Shown piece after piece: positions 1-15,200 of a stretch of DNA of 64,000 nucleotides. The notes under the pieces are model-generated. The model saw nothing but the letters and a program-made list of their open reading frames with translations, ran no database searches and was not told the DNA's origin. Where the stretch lies: NCBI GenBank assembly GCA_960531495.1, contig OY482854.1:11912121-11976120 (forward strand), given 5' to 3'. This DNA comes from Zeus faber. Lineage: Eukaryota > Chordata > Actinopteri > Zeiformes > Zeidae. Within the stretch, counting starts at the first letter, position 1; the number at the start of each line of letters is the position of its first letter. A program made the position numbers and the translations under genes.

Positions 1-1828
1 CACTGCACCTTTAAGGTAAATATGTATTTTATGCTAAAGTGTGTTTCACACCTCGTCTGTAATCGCACGTAATAGTCAGATCCTCCGATCTAAACACCGA
101 TATAACCGGTCCACCGATATATAAAAAGAGGTTTATTGATAATAGATATGGTGACATCCAACGTGAATGTTTCTAGTTATTTACGGTTAAAAACTTGACC
201 GATGTGACTTCAGCCTGGATCGTACACAGAAATTCCGCACCGGAATAGACTTCCACTTGGTTCTTGTCGTTTGAGGTGTGAATCTGGCATAACACATTTT
301 TGGTGGTTACATTTTGGAATTGCATGATCATGTATCTTTTGTGTAATGTAAACGCCTGTGTTTTATAAATAAGTTACGCACTAACATGAAATGGCTTCAA
401 GAAGTATGGTCTGAGAATTTTTTAACGCTGTGAATAAATGTTTTAGGACCTTGTCTTCATGTTGCACTACGATAAGCGCCACCCCGTGTTCTCCCATAGA
501 CTGTTGCAATTATTGGTTTTGATTTTTGATGCAGGTTTTATAACAAGAAGTGTTTCAAAAGTCAAGGCACGCAGACTCGAGTTGTAATGATCAATTTCAG
601 AGGTTGTGATCACAGATTTGTCATTGAAAATGGCTTAAAATTTAAAGCAAAATATATTATCTAACTATATTCATCCAAATATCAAATTTCACATTTATGA
701 TTTTTTTTCTGTCACTTCAAATTCAGAACACATGTGTGTGGATATTTTATGAGTGAAATTTCAACAGGGAATGTGAAGTTTGATGGTTGCTCTGGACTCG
801 GGTGGCCACTTTTGAAAGATCACTTCCATTCAATTGAATAGAGAAATAGCTCAAATATACGAAGTGTACAAAAATGGAGAAAGGAAGGTAGAAAAAGAAG
901 GGGCAAGGTTCCACACAAGATGGTTGCAAGATTTTCTGTGGCAGTTTTTCACCAAACAAGACCAAACCATCTTTTCACTCAAAAATGCCGACAGACATTT
1001 CCAGTTTATGCGAATGATCCCCAGAATATGGTGGCTTGATCCAGCAATTTGACGTCAGCTTCACATTCCCGATATACCTGTTCAGCTTCTTGCTCTACAG
1101 CTTCTCACATCCTGGTCAACCAGCTCTACGGTTTTACAACACATTTACATTTATAAAGCCATTGCACTCCACACACACTATAGGAACAAAACAGTTTCAT
1201 TTAACATGTCGTTTTGTGTGGGGTCTCCCACATTTTCGGCGTTTGTAATAATGTAATGATTGTAATTGGTTCCCATAATTTACAACTGGTTATTGTACAA
1301 CCTGGCTGAATGCTTTACTGTTGAGAAACATACCACTCTGCAGCTTCGCTCACTGTGCTTAAATGTAATTCAATGGGGCAAATGTGTAAGTCTTAAAAAA
1401 TAAAAGTTAAACCCTCTTTTCAAAAACGGGAAAGTTGCATTGGTCATATCTTAAAGTACTTGTGCAGCAATATATTTAAACCCAATAATTTCTATACAAC
1501 TTGCATGTAATACCTTTTGTCACCAACTTATAACCAAATGTATGCGACATAACATACCGTAAGTGAAGAGTTGGTCTTACAAATCGACAATTTAATAACT
1601 GGAGAGACGTCATATGGTTCAGGTCCTGAGCCATTTTATGATAAACCTTGAGCTTTCCCACCACAGTTTGCATAAAAACAAAGTCTCAGTCTACTGTTCA
1701 TCAAAACCAAACCACCAATAACAATTTCCCAATCTCAGCACATTGTATTGTCAACATCATCATAGTCCAAGGATTGTGAACATATTTGTGGGAAAAGAAA
1801 ACACCTGCCTTTAGTTCAGTTTTAACAT
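1..1828. other. Intergenic stretch without a recognised gene
   Basis: No exon with a recognisable protein match was found on either strand. The longest open frames are short and have no splice context or family resemblance. The stretch is AT-rich and holds one short candidate inverted-repeat element near 767-1071, listed separately. It may include distal 3' sequence of aldob, or of a gene to the left that is cut off by the window. Confidence 0.5.
767..1071. mobile_element. Short inverted-repeat element (MITE-like), tentative
   Basis: The left end carries GGGAATGTGAAGT and the right end carries GCTTCACATTCCC, an inverted pair about 300 bases apart. The same terminal motif recurs near 46620-46645 on the opposite strand, which suggests a dispersed family. 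No coding capacity was seen. The exact ends and any target-site duplication are not resolved. Confidence 0.35.
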
Positions 1829-1834
1829 TTTATT
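1829..1834 (-). other. Polyadenylation signal of aldob
   Basis: TTTATT on the plus strand reads AATAAA on the minus strand, about 120 bases past the aldob stop codon. This is a normal place for a cleavage/polyadenylation signal. Confidence 0.65.
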
Positions 1835-1951
1835 CAATCTGTTCTTACAGTCATCTGGTAGACTTTGAAGAAATAGCTGGGTGATGACCAGCTATCCCAG
1901 AGTAGTCTCATTTGGTCCGTGTGCATTGTTGTAGTTTCATGCTCAGAGTAT

Positions 1952-3828
<1,877 letters not shown>

Positions 3829-4454
3829 TCTAGGAGAGGAAAAAAATATTGAATATTAAATTAGAGAGTCAAATCATTGATGCAATATTCGCTCATTCTA
3901 TAGTAAGCCTACACCCAGGTTTTTACCTTCAACCTCCTCCCCCCATATACAAGTTATGTCAATATTTGGCATGCATCTGTGAACTCTAGTCCACAGCAGG
4001 AAGGCTCTGGAACCAATGCTCTGAAAGTTTCAGGTCCAAAAGTTCACCGTAGACCGAGGATGATATTGAAACACACAGTTCTTGCAAATAGCTTACAAAC
4101 TGCACAATGGACATAGGTGTCAATACCTGTATAGTAGCAATGCCCAGGTCAGTTTCCAATGCATCAAACACCAGTAGCAACTGTACATAGTACTTTGCAG
4201 TCTTGCACTTTAAAAATTGTAACTACTTATTACTGACTGTGCCTTCATGTCTTTTGGTTTCCACCGGCATTATGCTGTATTTGCATCTAATAAATGAATA
4301 AATAAGTGATGAATGAAATAACCAATGGAATTTGCACCTTGTTCTATAATTTTAAACCCCGGTCAAGTATAACTCCGCATAACTCTGCACAGCGGCGCAT
4401 CATCGAAGATCCTACTGAACACCAGCCAGAGCAAGTATAACAAACCCATCTTAC

Positions 4455-4530
4455 TTTGATATCGCGTCAGTGCAGAAGTAAAGCACAAGGTGACAGTCGG
4501 CCTCTGGGCTCCAAGCTTGCAGGGCTGATC
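4455..4530 (-). other. Candidate 5' non-coding exon 1 of aldob
   Basis: On the minus strand a TATA-like AATAAATAG lies about 30 bases upstream of this stretch, and a clean donor (CAAA followed by GTAAG) closes it at 4455. The first coding exon of aldob begins with an acceptor 2 bases before the ATG, so an upstream non-coding exon is required. The exact transcription start is inferred, not seen. Confidence 0.4.
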
Positions 4531-4556
4531 GACGAGGGCGAGGGTCCGCAACGGAG

Positions 4557-4640
4557 AGCTATTTATTCGATGCGCTAAAGTTGTGAAAGAGGCACACTCG
4601 GTGTGGCGGAGGCGTGCGTCACCACTGGGAACGCAATTGG
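4557..4640 (-). promoter_or_regulatory. Candidate aldob core promoter (TATA-like and CCAAT boxes)
   Basis: On the minus strand a CCAAT box (plus-strand ATTGG, 4636-4640) precedes a TATA-like AATAAATAG at about 4558-4567. The spacing of roughly 70 bases suits a regulated promoter upstream of the candidate exon 1. There is no direct proof of use. Confidence 0.4.
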
Positions 4641-4685
4641 CCAACGCGCTCAGACTGGGGCGTGTGTTGCGCGTCAATGATCCTT

Positions 4686-4686
<1 letters not shown>

Positions 4687-4756
<70 letters not shown>
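4687..4756. repeat. (GT)n microsatellite
   Basis: About 35 GT units without interruption, just upstream of the candidate aldob promoter. Long HTHT or CVCV open frames here are artefacts of the repeat. Confidence 0.95.
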
Positions 4757-4760
<4 letters not shown>

Positions 4761-4789
4761 GTGCGCGTGTGTGTGCGGACTCTAGAGTT

Positions 4790-6430
4790 GCATTGCGATC
4801 AGAACCAGCGATGAAAGGTTCGACTCCTTTCTTGAGATTCGGCTCTTGACGAGTGACTCCGTAAAAAGAGTCGTTCAATCTGATTCAGTTGGTGTAATGC
4901 ACGGCCAGCAAGGGTGTTGGGTGGGGTGTGTGTGTGTGTGTGGGGGGGGGGGGGCGTTGAGGAGAGTCAGTTGGTTGCGAGTCGTGAATAAAATTCTCAC
5001 AACGATTATTGTCATATCTGACTGTGAGTCGAAGATGCACGAGCTGCCTCAGCACTCCCGAGTCGTTTAAAAGATTCTTTCGGTACGAACCATGCACGGC
5101 CTGGGGTTAAAACTGTAGTTTATCAGTCAAGCACGTGTGTAATGAATGCTGATGCAGTAATGTTTGCTGATAAATTACCCTTTGTTGTTGGATGGACTTG
5201 ACACAGTATTGGCAGCCATATAAAGGGGGGGATTGGCACGATTCTAAGAGCCTGTCTGACACGCGCCCTAAAAAAACTGTTAGAACATTAGGGTGGTCGG
5301 GTGGTGGGGCCCAATGTGATAACTATTTTCATGGGGGCCAATATCCCTGGTGGCACCCCTGATTGGCAGTGTGTTTAGGTGTAAGATGAGAGGTCTGTTG
5401 CAATGTAGTCATTCAGGTTTTCGTTGTGATGGTTTGAGTAGTCTAGATAAGAGCCCTTGTCCGCCTTTGTCACCCTTGTGATCTGTATGTGTGTGCACCC
5501 ATACCCTTGGTCAAGTTTTGTGTTTGCTCAGGATTGAATATTAAATATTGTTGGTGCATAATTCTACATCCTGCAGGATTATGTTTGCTCCTCATATGTA
5601 ATTATGTTAAAAAGTAGAGAAAATTATTTAAGTCAACCACATGCATGAGGCGTGTCAACAATGTACAACAGGAGTCAATCGAACAATGTTTCATGGTATT
5701 TATAATCAGAGGATGATGCACCTATATTATCATATTAGATATGCAAAATCTTATATCATAAGATCCTAAGGACGGTATAGTGTACAGGATTTGGGCACAC
5801 CAATTTTTTTGAAGCAGGACATCGATTTAAAAAAAATATTTTGCCTGTACTTATGTGTCACGTCTGTCCAACGTGACATTTACAAACAGTCCTCACATCG
5901 ATCCTGGAAACTGTTCAGACCTTGCAGGGCCCATTACAGTGTTTCTACCAACCTTGTGTGGTTGGAGACCTCAGCACATTTCCTAGCCAGCTATGAGGTA
6001 GGATGGGCGGATCTCTGCCTAACAAATAATGACAAACCAATTTTGCTCAATATGGACCCTGGACCCTAAGTGCAATGCGCTTTACACACTGTTGGTCAGA
6101 GTCCAGCTGTATGCCATCAGTGCCTCCTTCACAGAAGATGAGATCAGAACACGTCAATATTGTGCAAACGCCAATAGGAGTTAGGGTTTTCCAAGTTGAG
6201 TAGGGTGTCGGAGCACTGACTCAAGTTGGCAGTCTAGGTGTCATATATTGTCATTATTTATTTGTTTATTTATTTATTTTTATGTTATTTTATATATATA
6301 TTTTTTTTATAAATCTGTTGCGTCACACTCCCACCCAGTGGGTGGCGATAATGCACCAAGACTTCCTGGGTAGATCATGCAATGTTGCCTTCGCACCAGC
6401 AGGTGTCGCCCCGCTGTTCGCACTCTGACG
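4790..6430. other. aldob-rnf20 intergenic region, no gene recognised
   Basis: Between the two divergently transcribed genes I see no protein-coding exon. The 4790-5100 part, with repeated GAGTCG/GATTC-type words, resembles dispersed fish repeat sequence. A stretch at about 5270-5370 also looks repeat-derived. The remainder is AT-rich and featureless to me. Confidence 0.5.
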
Positions 6431-6439
6431 TTGGTCCTA

Positions 6440-6522
6440 ACACTTCCGGTTTTGATCAGCGGTCCTAGGAAGCGGCAGCGTTCACAGACAGATTCAGTAA
6501 ATAAAACGTTTTCTCTGCATCG
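6440..6522 (+). other. Candidate 5' non-coding exon 1 of rnf20
   Basis: A GC-richer stretch ends in a good donor (CATCG followed by GTAAGAG) at 6522. The first coding exon of rnf20 starts with an acceptor at 7050, only 10 bases before the ATG, so an upstream exon is needed and this is the best candidate. The 5' end is not defined by sequence. Confidence 0.4.
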
Positions 6523-7060
6523 GTAAGAGTAACTGTTGCTCTCATCGAGACGGCTGGTTAAAATAAAATGTAATGTCGGGTCAGAACACTGTAACGTGTC
6601 TTTTTTTGTTTTACTCATAGCCCGGGTAACTCAAAGGGACAAATTATTTAGCTAACGGCTAACGTTAGCTCCATGATAACATGGTCAGACTTGCTAGCTT
6701 TTCAGGTTTCTAAGTATGATAAAGCTCAAAACCTCCCCATGATATACATATGGCGATAACGGCCATTACGGGCATTATTGTAAATTGTCATAAAATAAAT
6801 AACGGTGAGGTTTAACTATCCATTTTACTGTTGTCCCAGTGGAACATCATGACGGACCCCCGGGAGTCGTCAGACCCCACTTTGAAAACCACTAGTCTCG
6901 ATCACCCAAATATTTCCCCAGACAGTCCCCAGACCCGATAAAATAAACTGCAGCGCACTTTTCCTTCTGAACCCCATGCAACTTTCCATTCATTTCTAAT
7001 AACCTAAAAAACTCATCTGACAATTCCTTACGACCTATTATGATTTACAGCAGTCTGAGG

Positions 7061-9253
7061 ATGTCTGGACTGAAGCGTCCGTGTGAGGCTGGCGGCTCCT
7101 CTACCTCGGGCGCTCTTCCTGAAAAGCGGAGGGAGAGAGAGGGAGGAGAGGATGTGGCTCCGGGGGTCAGCACCACTGCTGTCGAGACAGTCATCAAACT
7201 CGGAGGGGTGTCCAACTTTGTGAGCAAAATGTTATCATAAACGCAGTTGTGCAAAACCTGACCGCAGAAATGTTCGCTTTTATCTATTTATCTTATCTTT
7301 ATCTATTCATGTTTAAAACCCTGTCATGTCTTTCAGGAGGAGCAAGATATTAAAGCGCTCCGGGCAAAGAACCGAAAGCTGGGGGAAGCAATTGATCAAA
7401 GACAGGTAAATGAATTAATGACTGAATTTGCAAGCTTTAGCAACACTTCCCAGATACATAAATATATACACTACTCACAAAAAGTTAGGGATATTTGGCT
7501 TTAGGGTGAAATTTATGGAAAATGTAAAAAGTTCACGCTACAGTGATATTATATCATGAAAGTAGGGCATTTAAGTAGAAGCATGCAATGGTGATTTCCT
7601 CATCTCAAACAATTTATTGAAACAAAAGCCAACAGTAGTGGTGGGTTTACCACAACAAAAAATGTTAATGTCTCAATAACTTGTCATGTGCCCTTGAGCA
7701 TCAATTACAGCTTGACGACGACGTCTCATGCTGTTCACAAGTCGACTTATTATCTACTAAGGCATGACCCTTGCAGGTCGTCTAGCACGCAGACCACGCT
7801 GCTGTAAACGGTTTCGAATGGTCTGACATGACACTTGGGTGCTTCTCACCTCCCTTAAATGTGCCTGGAGTTAAGTGGCATTCATCATCCGGTTCCGCAG
7901 GGCACTGTTCACAATGAAGCGCTCATCAGTGTGGGATGTGGCCAAAGGACGTGGACTTCTCTGCCTTTCTGTGACTCTTCCAGTCTCTCTGTATCTCTGC
8001 TGCAACCGGCTGATGACACTCTGTGACACTCTAAGCTCAGTGGCCACTTCCCTCTGAGAACATCCTGTTTGAAGCCTCGCATTGGCGAGGTACTGTTGAT
8101 CATTTGTTAGGTGTCGTTTTGGTCTCATGATGTTAAAATGTGAACAGCACGATGAAGAGGACTGTTTAAATACCAATTCTAATTGAACCAGGAAATGTAT
8201 TGGTCGATTCATGGATCAAACACCTGTTGTGAATTTTGCCGTTCAGCTCCTTGTTAGAGAACAGTAAGTTATGCAAAAAGTACTGAAACATTGAACAGTT
8301 GGACATGTGCATTCAAAAGATTAGAGAAGGTCAAATTAAGTTCACATGTAAAGGTTATAGTGCATTTTATCTTCATCCTGAAATTTCACCCAAAAGCCGA
8401 ATATCCCTCACTTTTTGTGAGTAGTGTATATATACATTTACAAGCATAGAACTGTCTATCTTTTAATTGTAGGTTATCGAGGATGAGCTGCGAGAGCGAA
8501 TTGAGAGACTGGAGACCCGACAGGCCACGGACGATGCCAGTTTGCTGATCCTGAATAGATACTGGAACCAGGTAAATAGTCACTAAGCAAGTGATAGGTC
8601 ACCTATCGTGCATAGTTTTCATTAAACAAATTGAATTTAAGTTTTAATCACATGTTGAAAAGTTATTTTCAACATGTGTCGCTTCTTTTCTGCTACAAGT
8701 ATGATGACAACGTGCGATTGACCTTGAGGCACTACGAACAATCGGACAGCGAGCCTGAGAAATCTCCTGCGGCGGAGGGGCGCAGCCTTAAGCCGGAAAC
8801 TCCAGAACCCGATGGTGACTCCAACCAGGAAAGGGCCAAGGACCGAGGTACGGAGAGGTCTAACTCAGCATTCAGTTAATTCTATTACAGCTTCAAGTAA
8901 AGAAGCCGTAACAGAAAAATAACACAGTGCCAGTGCCTGGAATCTTGCAGTACCTAGGAAAGAGGGCCGCATGATATGGAAGAGAAAAAATAGAGCAATC
9001 AGGGTTCTTCACCAGGTCCTTGCGGTGCTTGAAGTGCTTGAATTTCATCCTCAGAAATATAAGCACTGGAATACCTTTAAAATAGCCACTTTTGTGCTGA
9101 AGTGCTTAAAAAGTCCTTGAAAAAAATGCGATCATTGACAACCTATGATTTTCCTGGTCCCTTTTAGGACATCAATTATGCCAGGGAAATGTTTATTGAA
9201 TCCAGTATGGTCGGAAATAGTTACTTATAATAGTAGATAACTATCAGATTAAT

Positions 9254-9297
<44 letters not shown>

Positions 9298-12200
9298 TTT
9301 ATATATATATATATATACACCAAACAGCGACAACATTAAAAAAAACCACTAATAACCACTAATATTGTGTAGCTCCCCATGGTGCTGCCAAAACAGCTCT
9401 GACCCATCGAGGCACAAGACCTCTGAAGGTGTCCTGTGATATCTGGCACCAAGACATTAGCAGCAGATCCCTTACACCCTGTAAGTTGTGAGGTGGGGCC
9501 CCCATGGATCGGGTTTGTTGTTCAAGCACATGTCACAGATGCTTGATCAGGGGTCAGCATGGGCAATCTGACATCTGTGGCTAGGCAATCCTGAGCTGCC
9601 ATGCACTGTGTTCTTACACCAAAAAAAATTGTGCTTAAAAAGTACTTGAAAGTCGTTGAATTTCATTTTGTAATGTCAGAATGAACCCTGAGCAATAACA
9701 ATTTATCTGGCCAACAGTGTAAAGCTGTCATTTCAGGAGCAAGATTTTAACTATGGATCTTACAACATTTCAATATAGCAAATGATAGAATGAATGATGG
9801 TAGGGTCACACCAGCGACACACATGCACTACAATGAGACAGGCTGCAATGCATTTCAAAAAGAACTCGGCTTCCTCCGACTGCAGGAGGTGGAACTATGG
9901 TACGACGACGAAAAAAGGGTTGAGCAGGTAACTTTATGCAAATGTGCAGAGCAGGGCGATAGCCAATAGGAGGGAATATACACTCTCAATGATGCTGATC
10001 TTTGGAAAATGGACACTTGGACCACTGCTTATTCTAATTTTTTAATGAAAAACATCCCGTAAACTATTGATAAAATAACGAACGCACCATTTTATGTTTC
10101 TCTCACAAGGACATTTCTTGATTTTAAGGAATGAAAGGCAAGATTATTTATATATTTTTTCAAGAGATAATTTAATAAGCTAAGTAAAAAGATCTACCAT
10201 TTTAATTTTAAATAAGTACACACGGCAGTGGTCAGTGATTGGTGCGATATCCAAATTGCATCGGGTGCAGAGGGGTCTGGCCCATGTTCAGGTGAGCGTT
10301 CAGCTGTTTTGCTACCCATTTCTCACCCACCTTGGACACTACAGATAAAATACTGATGGATCTGTAGTATCCCACAGTTGTTTGGTCACCAGCCTTGAAA
10401 ATTAGTGTTAGAACAGCTGACTTCCATGTGCTCGGAAAAATTCCTTGCCTATTTGACAGATTAATCAGATGAGCAATGGGGTCGACTAGGGCATCTTTAT
10501 GGAATCCAAACCATAATCATTCTTTGCTTTTGAGTCTCTAAAGGAGCTCCTGATGTTTACCAGTGCTGTTTCGGATATTTCTGTTATTCTAAAAATTGGT
10601 TTGGCATCATTGATGGCGATACACACTATTGTTCTGGAGGAGAAGCTTTGGGCCAGCTCCTCAAATGAGTTTATAAAAAAGTTTTTGCTATCATGTCGTG
10701 ATCCTCGGTTAAGATTCCGTTCACTTTCAGCTCAGGTTCCCTTGTTCTCTGATAATTATTTCTTTTAGGTTGATTTATTAAATTTCCCAGTTTCCTTTTG
10801 CATCATCAATTACTCTAATAAAATAAATCTGCCTGTGCCTGTCATTACGATGACTTTATTTGAGTACTCTTTTCAGGACAAGATCTCGCTCTTTCGTTTG
10901 TCGCAAGAGAGCATCATTGAGCCAAAGCCAAGTGTTCTTTTGTCTAGGTTTGTATTGCACCTTCCTTGTGAAGGAGGATGTTACTTTGTTAATAGTTGTC
11001 AAAAAAAGTGAAGAGCTGTTCTCACTGTCTTCACTGGACAGAAGATTAGACCAGTCAATTTGTTTTAGAGCGGTTTCAAAGTTCTAGTACTCATTTTATT
11101 TTTTGGAATTCTCTGGTGTTAATGTTTTGTGATGATAATATTTTCAAACCATTTTCTGGTGAGTTGCGGCAACAGTGATATTATGGTCGGAAAAACCAGT
11201 TTGCAGGTTATGGGATATTGTTATTCTCTCAGGTCTGTTCATAAATATCAAGTCGATTTAAGAGGAATTGGTTACTCTTGATGGTCCTTGCACCGGTTGA
11301 ATAAGATTGAACTGGTCTGTTATCTCCTTGAGTTTTTTTCCTATCTGATTTTTTTTTTTTATCCCAGTTTGTGTTAAAATCACTGTTTTACGTTAACATA
11401 AATTTAGTTCTTATGTCGCCGTCACATTCTTTAAGAATGCTAGGTAGATGTTCATAAAACAAACTCTTAGATGATGGTGGCCCATATAAACAATTAACAA
11501 AAACACATCTCTGTAGACATTCAACCCGATACATTTCAAATCTGTTTCATGTTATCATTCAATGAGACTGCATATAGCAGTCAACATTAACTTATGTTTC
11601 TGAGATGCCGAGAAAATCTGGGTTAGAGTCTGTTACAGAGAATGTTACATTCGTTTGCTGTTTGAGACAATGCTAAGAATATTTAAATGTCCGTCTAATA
11701 ATGCCTTGGGTTTGGAACATGGGTCCCAGATCATTTTTGCATGATTGAGAGTTTGGAAAAAGTTTGTTCTGCAGTATTTCCTGGTCGCTCGATTTAGGCC
11801 CTTGTATTGTGTTGTGTTGTCTGTATTTGCACTGTGTTTCTGTTATGTGATGGGTTGTCTGTAATGTGCTGTGTTGTCTGTATTGTGTTGTGTTGTCTAT
11901 TATGTGATGTGTTGTCTGAATTTGCAGCTGTTTTTTTAAATGGTGCGCATGTGTTGTGAATTTGGTGAAGATGTTTTCTTAATTTGCTTGTTTTTTGTCT
12001 ATTTGCATGTTTTCATAAGTTGCAGTTTCATAAGTTCTCAGAGCCACTGTAGTATATCCTTGTTATAGGTTCGGTAATATGTGTGCTGTATGTTATATGT
12101 GTTAAGATGCTTTTTCCATATTATTGGTTGTGCAAACCAAATTATTCATATGACAGCCGTCCAAGACAAATTTCCCATTGGGATAATAAAAGTCTTATGA

Positions 12201-15200
12201 GAGAGTTATAAGAGGCAGGAAATACAATATCCTTGTCAATGTTGGATTTTTCTAGCATACGACCAACAATACAATCAGAGAAATACATTAAGGTGGAGAT
12301 GTGGGACCACTGAATTTGCTTAAAAAATATGTCCATCCTTAAAAAAGCGACATCCATCCAACGTAACTTCCTCCTTGTGTGTCGTCGCGGCTCCAGGTCA
12401 CCAGGGGGAGACGGCCACCTCCTTTCTGGCCACGCTGGCCAGCAGCAGCAGTGAGGAGATGGAGGCCGAGCTGCAGGAGAGGCTGGAGTCAAGCCAGAAG
12501 CTGGCCAATCGCGTTGTGGAGATTTACGAGAGTCTCAGGAGCACAGTGGACCGACTCAAAAACCAGCTCGACTCCGGAGCAGGTGAGACTGGGGAAAGGT
12601 TAATAGAGTTTGGACGGAAGAGGAGATGGGAAGATGGATGGTTTTTCACTGTCAAATTTTTGCCGTGTCTTTCCAGAAGGCAGTTCATGGCAGCTGGCCT
12701 CCGAGCTCAACACTCTGCTGACCAACGAAAATGAACGACTACGTCAGCTGACCGAGGGTCTTCAGCAGAAGTATAGTCACATGACCAGTGAGGTAGGAAA
12801 TAAAAAATTGTTGTCAGTCAATGAAATGTATCCAAAGTGAGGAATAACTTCCTTAAATTTAAGGAAAATGTATGTGCTTAGTATTCGTGCGCGGGAGGCT
12901 CTGTCTAAAAAATAGCTTAGTTATAGTTAGCTTTAATGGGCAAGCAGGCTGATTAGAGCCCACAATGCCTCCTGCCGCAGGCGACCACAGTCCATGGGAA
13001 GCCCAGTGTCTTGGCTTTCGCCTCCGGTATATTTTATGAGTGCAGAAATTCACTCGGAACAGCCAGGTTACACTGTAGTCCTATGATCAGAAGACCTTGG
13101 CGGCTGTAGGTGAGATTCGCACGACTAAACATAACATTGGCGAACAAACAAAAAACACAGAGTGTTTTCAGGGCCCTCCGACACAGAGACACAGGCAGAG
13201 ATGTTGCATACACCAGTTTATTGTAGAAAGAAGAAGAAACGGTCTTTATTCATCACGCAACACACCACACTACAATGCATGCTTGCACACACACACACGC
13301 ACATGCTTTGATGGTGGCCGGTGAAATGGATTCTCTGCTTTTGACCCATCCTGGCTTGTCCTTCCTCTGGGGGCACAGCCAGGAGCAGTGGGCAGCATAC
13401 GTGGACGCGCCCGGGGACCAGGTGATAAATGTCCATTGCTGGTCAGACAATGATGGGTGCATGTTTTTGGTAGGGGTCCTTACTGACGTGAGGTGGAGGA
13501 AACCCCATGTGAGCACGGGGAGAACATGCAAACTCCACACAGAAAGGCTCCTATTTGGGAGATAACCCGCCGGAGCACGGTGCCAACAGCGCCCCAGGTG
13601 GGAATCGAACCCAGGACCTTCTTGCTGTGAGGCAGAAGGTCCTGGGTTCGATTCTGTTGTAGCGTTTTTATAATGTTTTTATTTTTGTCAGTGTGCATTA
13701 CAATAACAGGATAAAACACATAAAAGCTTACAAAATTGCCAGGGATAACATTTCAATTAGGAATTATAAATAAGGGGAATCTTAAATAAATATTTACATG
13801 TGTAAATACCGGGTCTGGACACAAACAAGTCTCTCCGTGTACCCCGATCGCCGTGCCCCATTCCTCCAAACAAAACAACTAAAAACAGTGGGGACGGGGC
13901 ATGGAGGAACTGGGCACGACTCATAGGGATGGGTATCGTTAAGATTTTATCTGTACTACTACTCTTACCGATACTGCTTATCAATCCGGTACTTCGGTAC
14001 TTTACCGGTACTCTTATGGTTTCTTTTTTAGAATTTAAGCGAAAAATTGAAGCAAACAAGGAGCATAATTAGCGCTGCTTTTTTTCTCCGCATTATGCAT
14101 GGAGAAAGGGCGATCGGGAAGAGAGTCACAGAGAAAGCACAGCACGCAGGGTTTCACTCCATACCATTCCATACGCACTTGATTCGCTCCATAAGGAGAA
14201 GTAAAATAAAATAACCTACGTCTGTATTCCTCACTAGTCGCGGACACCCCTTCGCTGCTGTGCACATCGCTAGTGCGCATAGTCGGTACCGTCGGAGGGG
14301 GAGACGGGTGCCGAAATGCACCAGGATCCCTCCCTTTTCACGCCACCCTAGGCAGCCGCCTATCGTGCCTGTAGGAAGAGCCACCGCCCTGGTGAATAGT
14401 CCAATTTTCGCATTGAACAGCCGAATGCGATTCGAGTGACAAAATTCTGAGTCGGCTGGAGCCCAATTGCAAACACACCAGTTTCTTGTAGAGAGTGGCA
14501 AGATGTAACAAGCCGGGAGCAGATGGAACCTTGTCAAGACAGAGGCTCTCCCCGTGTGTGGGAATGGGTGATTTACCTGTTGCTCGTTGATTACTGTGAC
14601 AAGCAACAGGCGTATAGCCACCCTGATCCGGGCCCAATTCCCCAGACCCAAGACAGGTGTGGCTGCTTAAACCACACCACCCCCACAATACAGTCCTTAA
14701 TTACTTTTCATATACTTTTCTAAACCATAATCATTCTTTGCTTTTGAGTCTCTAAAGGAGCTCATGATGTTTACCAGTGCTGTTTCGGATATTTCTGTTA
14801 TTCTAAAAATTGGTTTGGCATCATTGATGGCGATACACACTATCGGTATGAACCTGATATTATCAGTAGTGAAAACTTTACAACCCGCCTTTTTTATCTG
14901 ATTAGCTAAGCGACCAAAATGTGACATTGACGAGGCTGTTGCTGTGGGACTCTCGACCAAAAGTTAAAAGGGGAGTCGCACGGGAGAGGTGACAGCGGGT
15001 CATGCAGAGGAATACAGAGTATTTCAAGTTGCGTGCGCCAAGCAATAATGTTAGTGAAGGCGCACGTGGCGGTTTTGGAGCATAAGAGGGCGGATTTTCA
15101 TTTGGCAGCTTGTGCATGGCACTGAAATGAGGCACCGAAATCTGCCTTGCAATTCGGTCGAGTAGGTACCAGTCATAAAGGTACCGGTGCCATAGTGGTA

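Larger units (their letters stand above)
9000..9690. mobile_element. hAT-type non-autonomous element (CAGGGTTC ends)
   Basis: The left end CAGGGTTC (9000-9007) mirrors the right end GAACCCTG (9683-9690). AGCAAT flanks both sides (8994-8999 and 9691-9696), a short direct repeat; hAT elements usually give 8 bases, so the duplication is partly decayed or the ends are off slightly. Subterminal words such as CTTGAATTTCAT repeat inside. A second copy of the right end lies at about 15300-15356. A (GT)n run and an unrelated repeat fragment are nested inside. Confidence 0.6.

Noticed and set aside
7871..8212. A 113-codon frame considered as a host gene
   Set aside because: It is the N-terminal DNA-binding part of a Tc1-type transposase inside an element with clear terminal repeats.
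13602..13660. tRNA-like words (GGTTCGATTC) suggesting a tRNA gene
   Set aside because: Only a B-box-like end is present with no full cloverleaf or A box; it belongs to a dispersed repeat.
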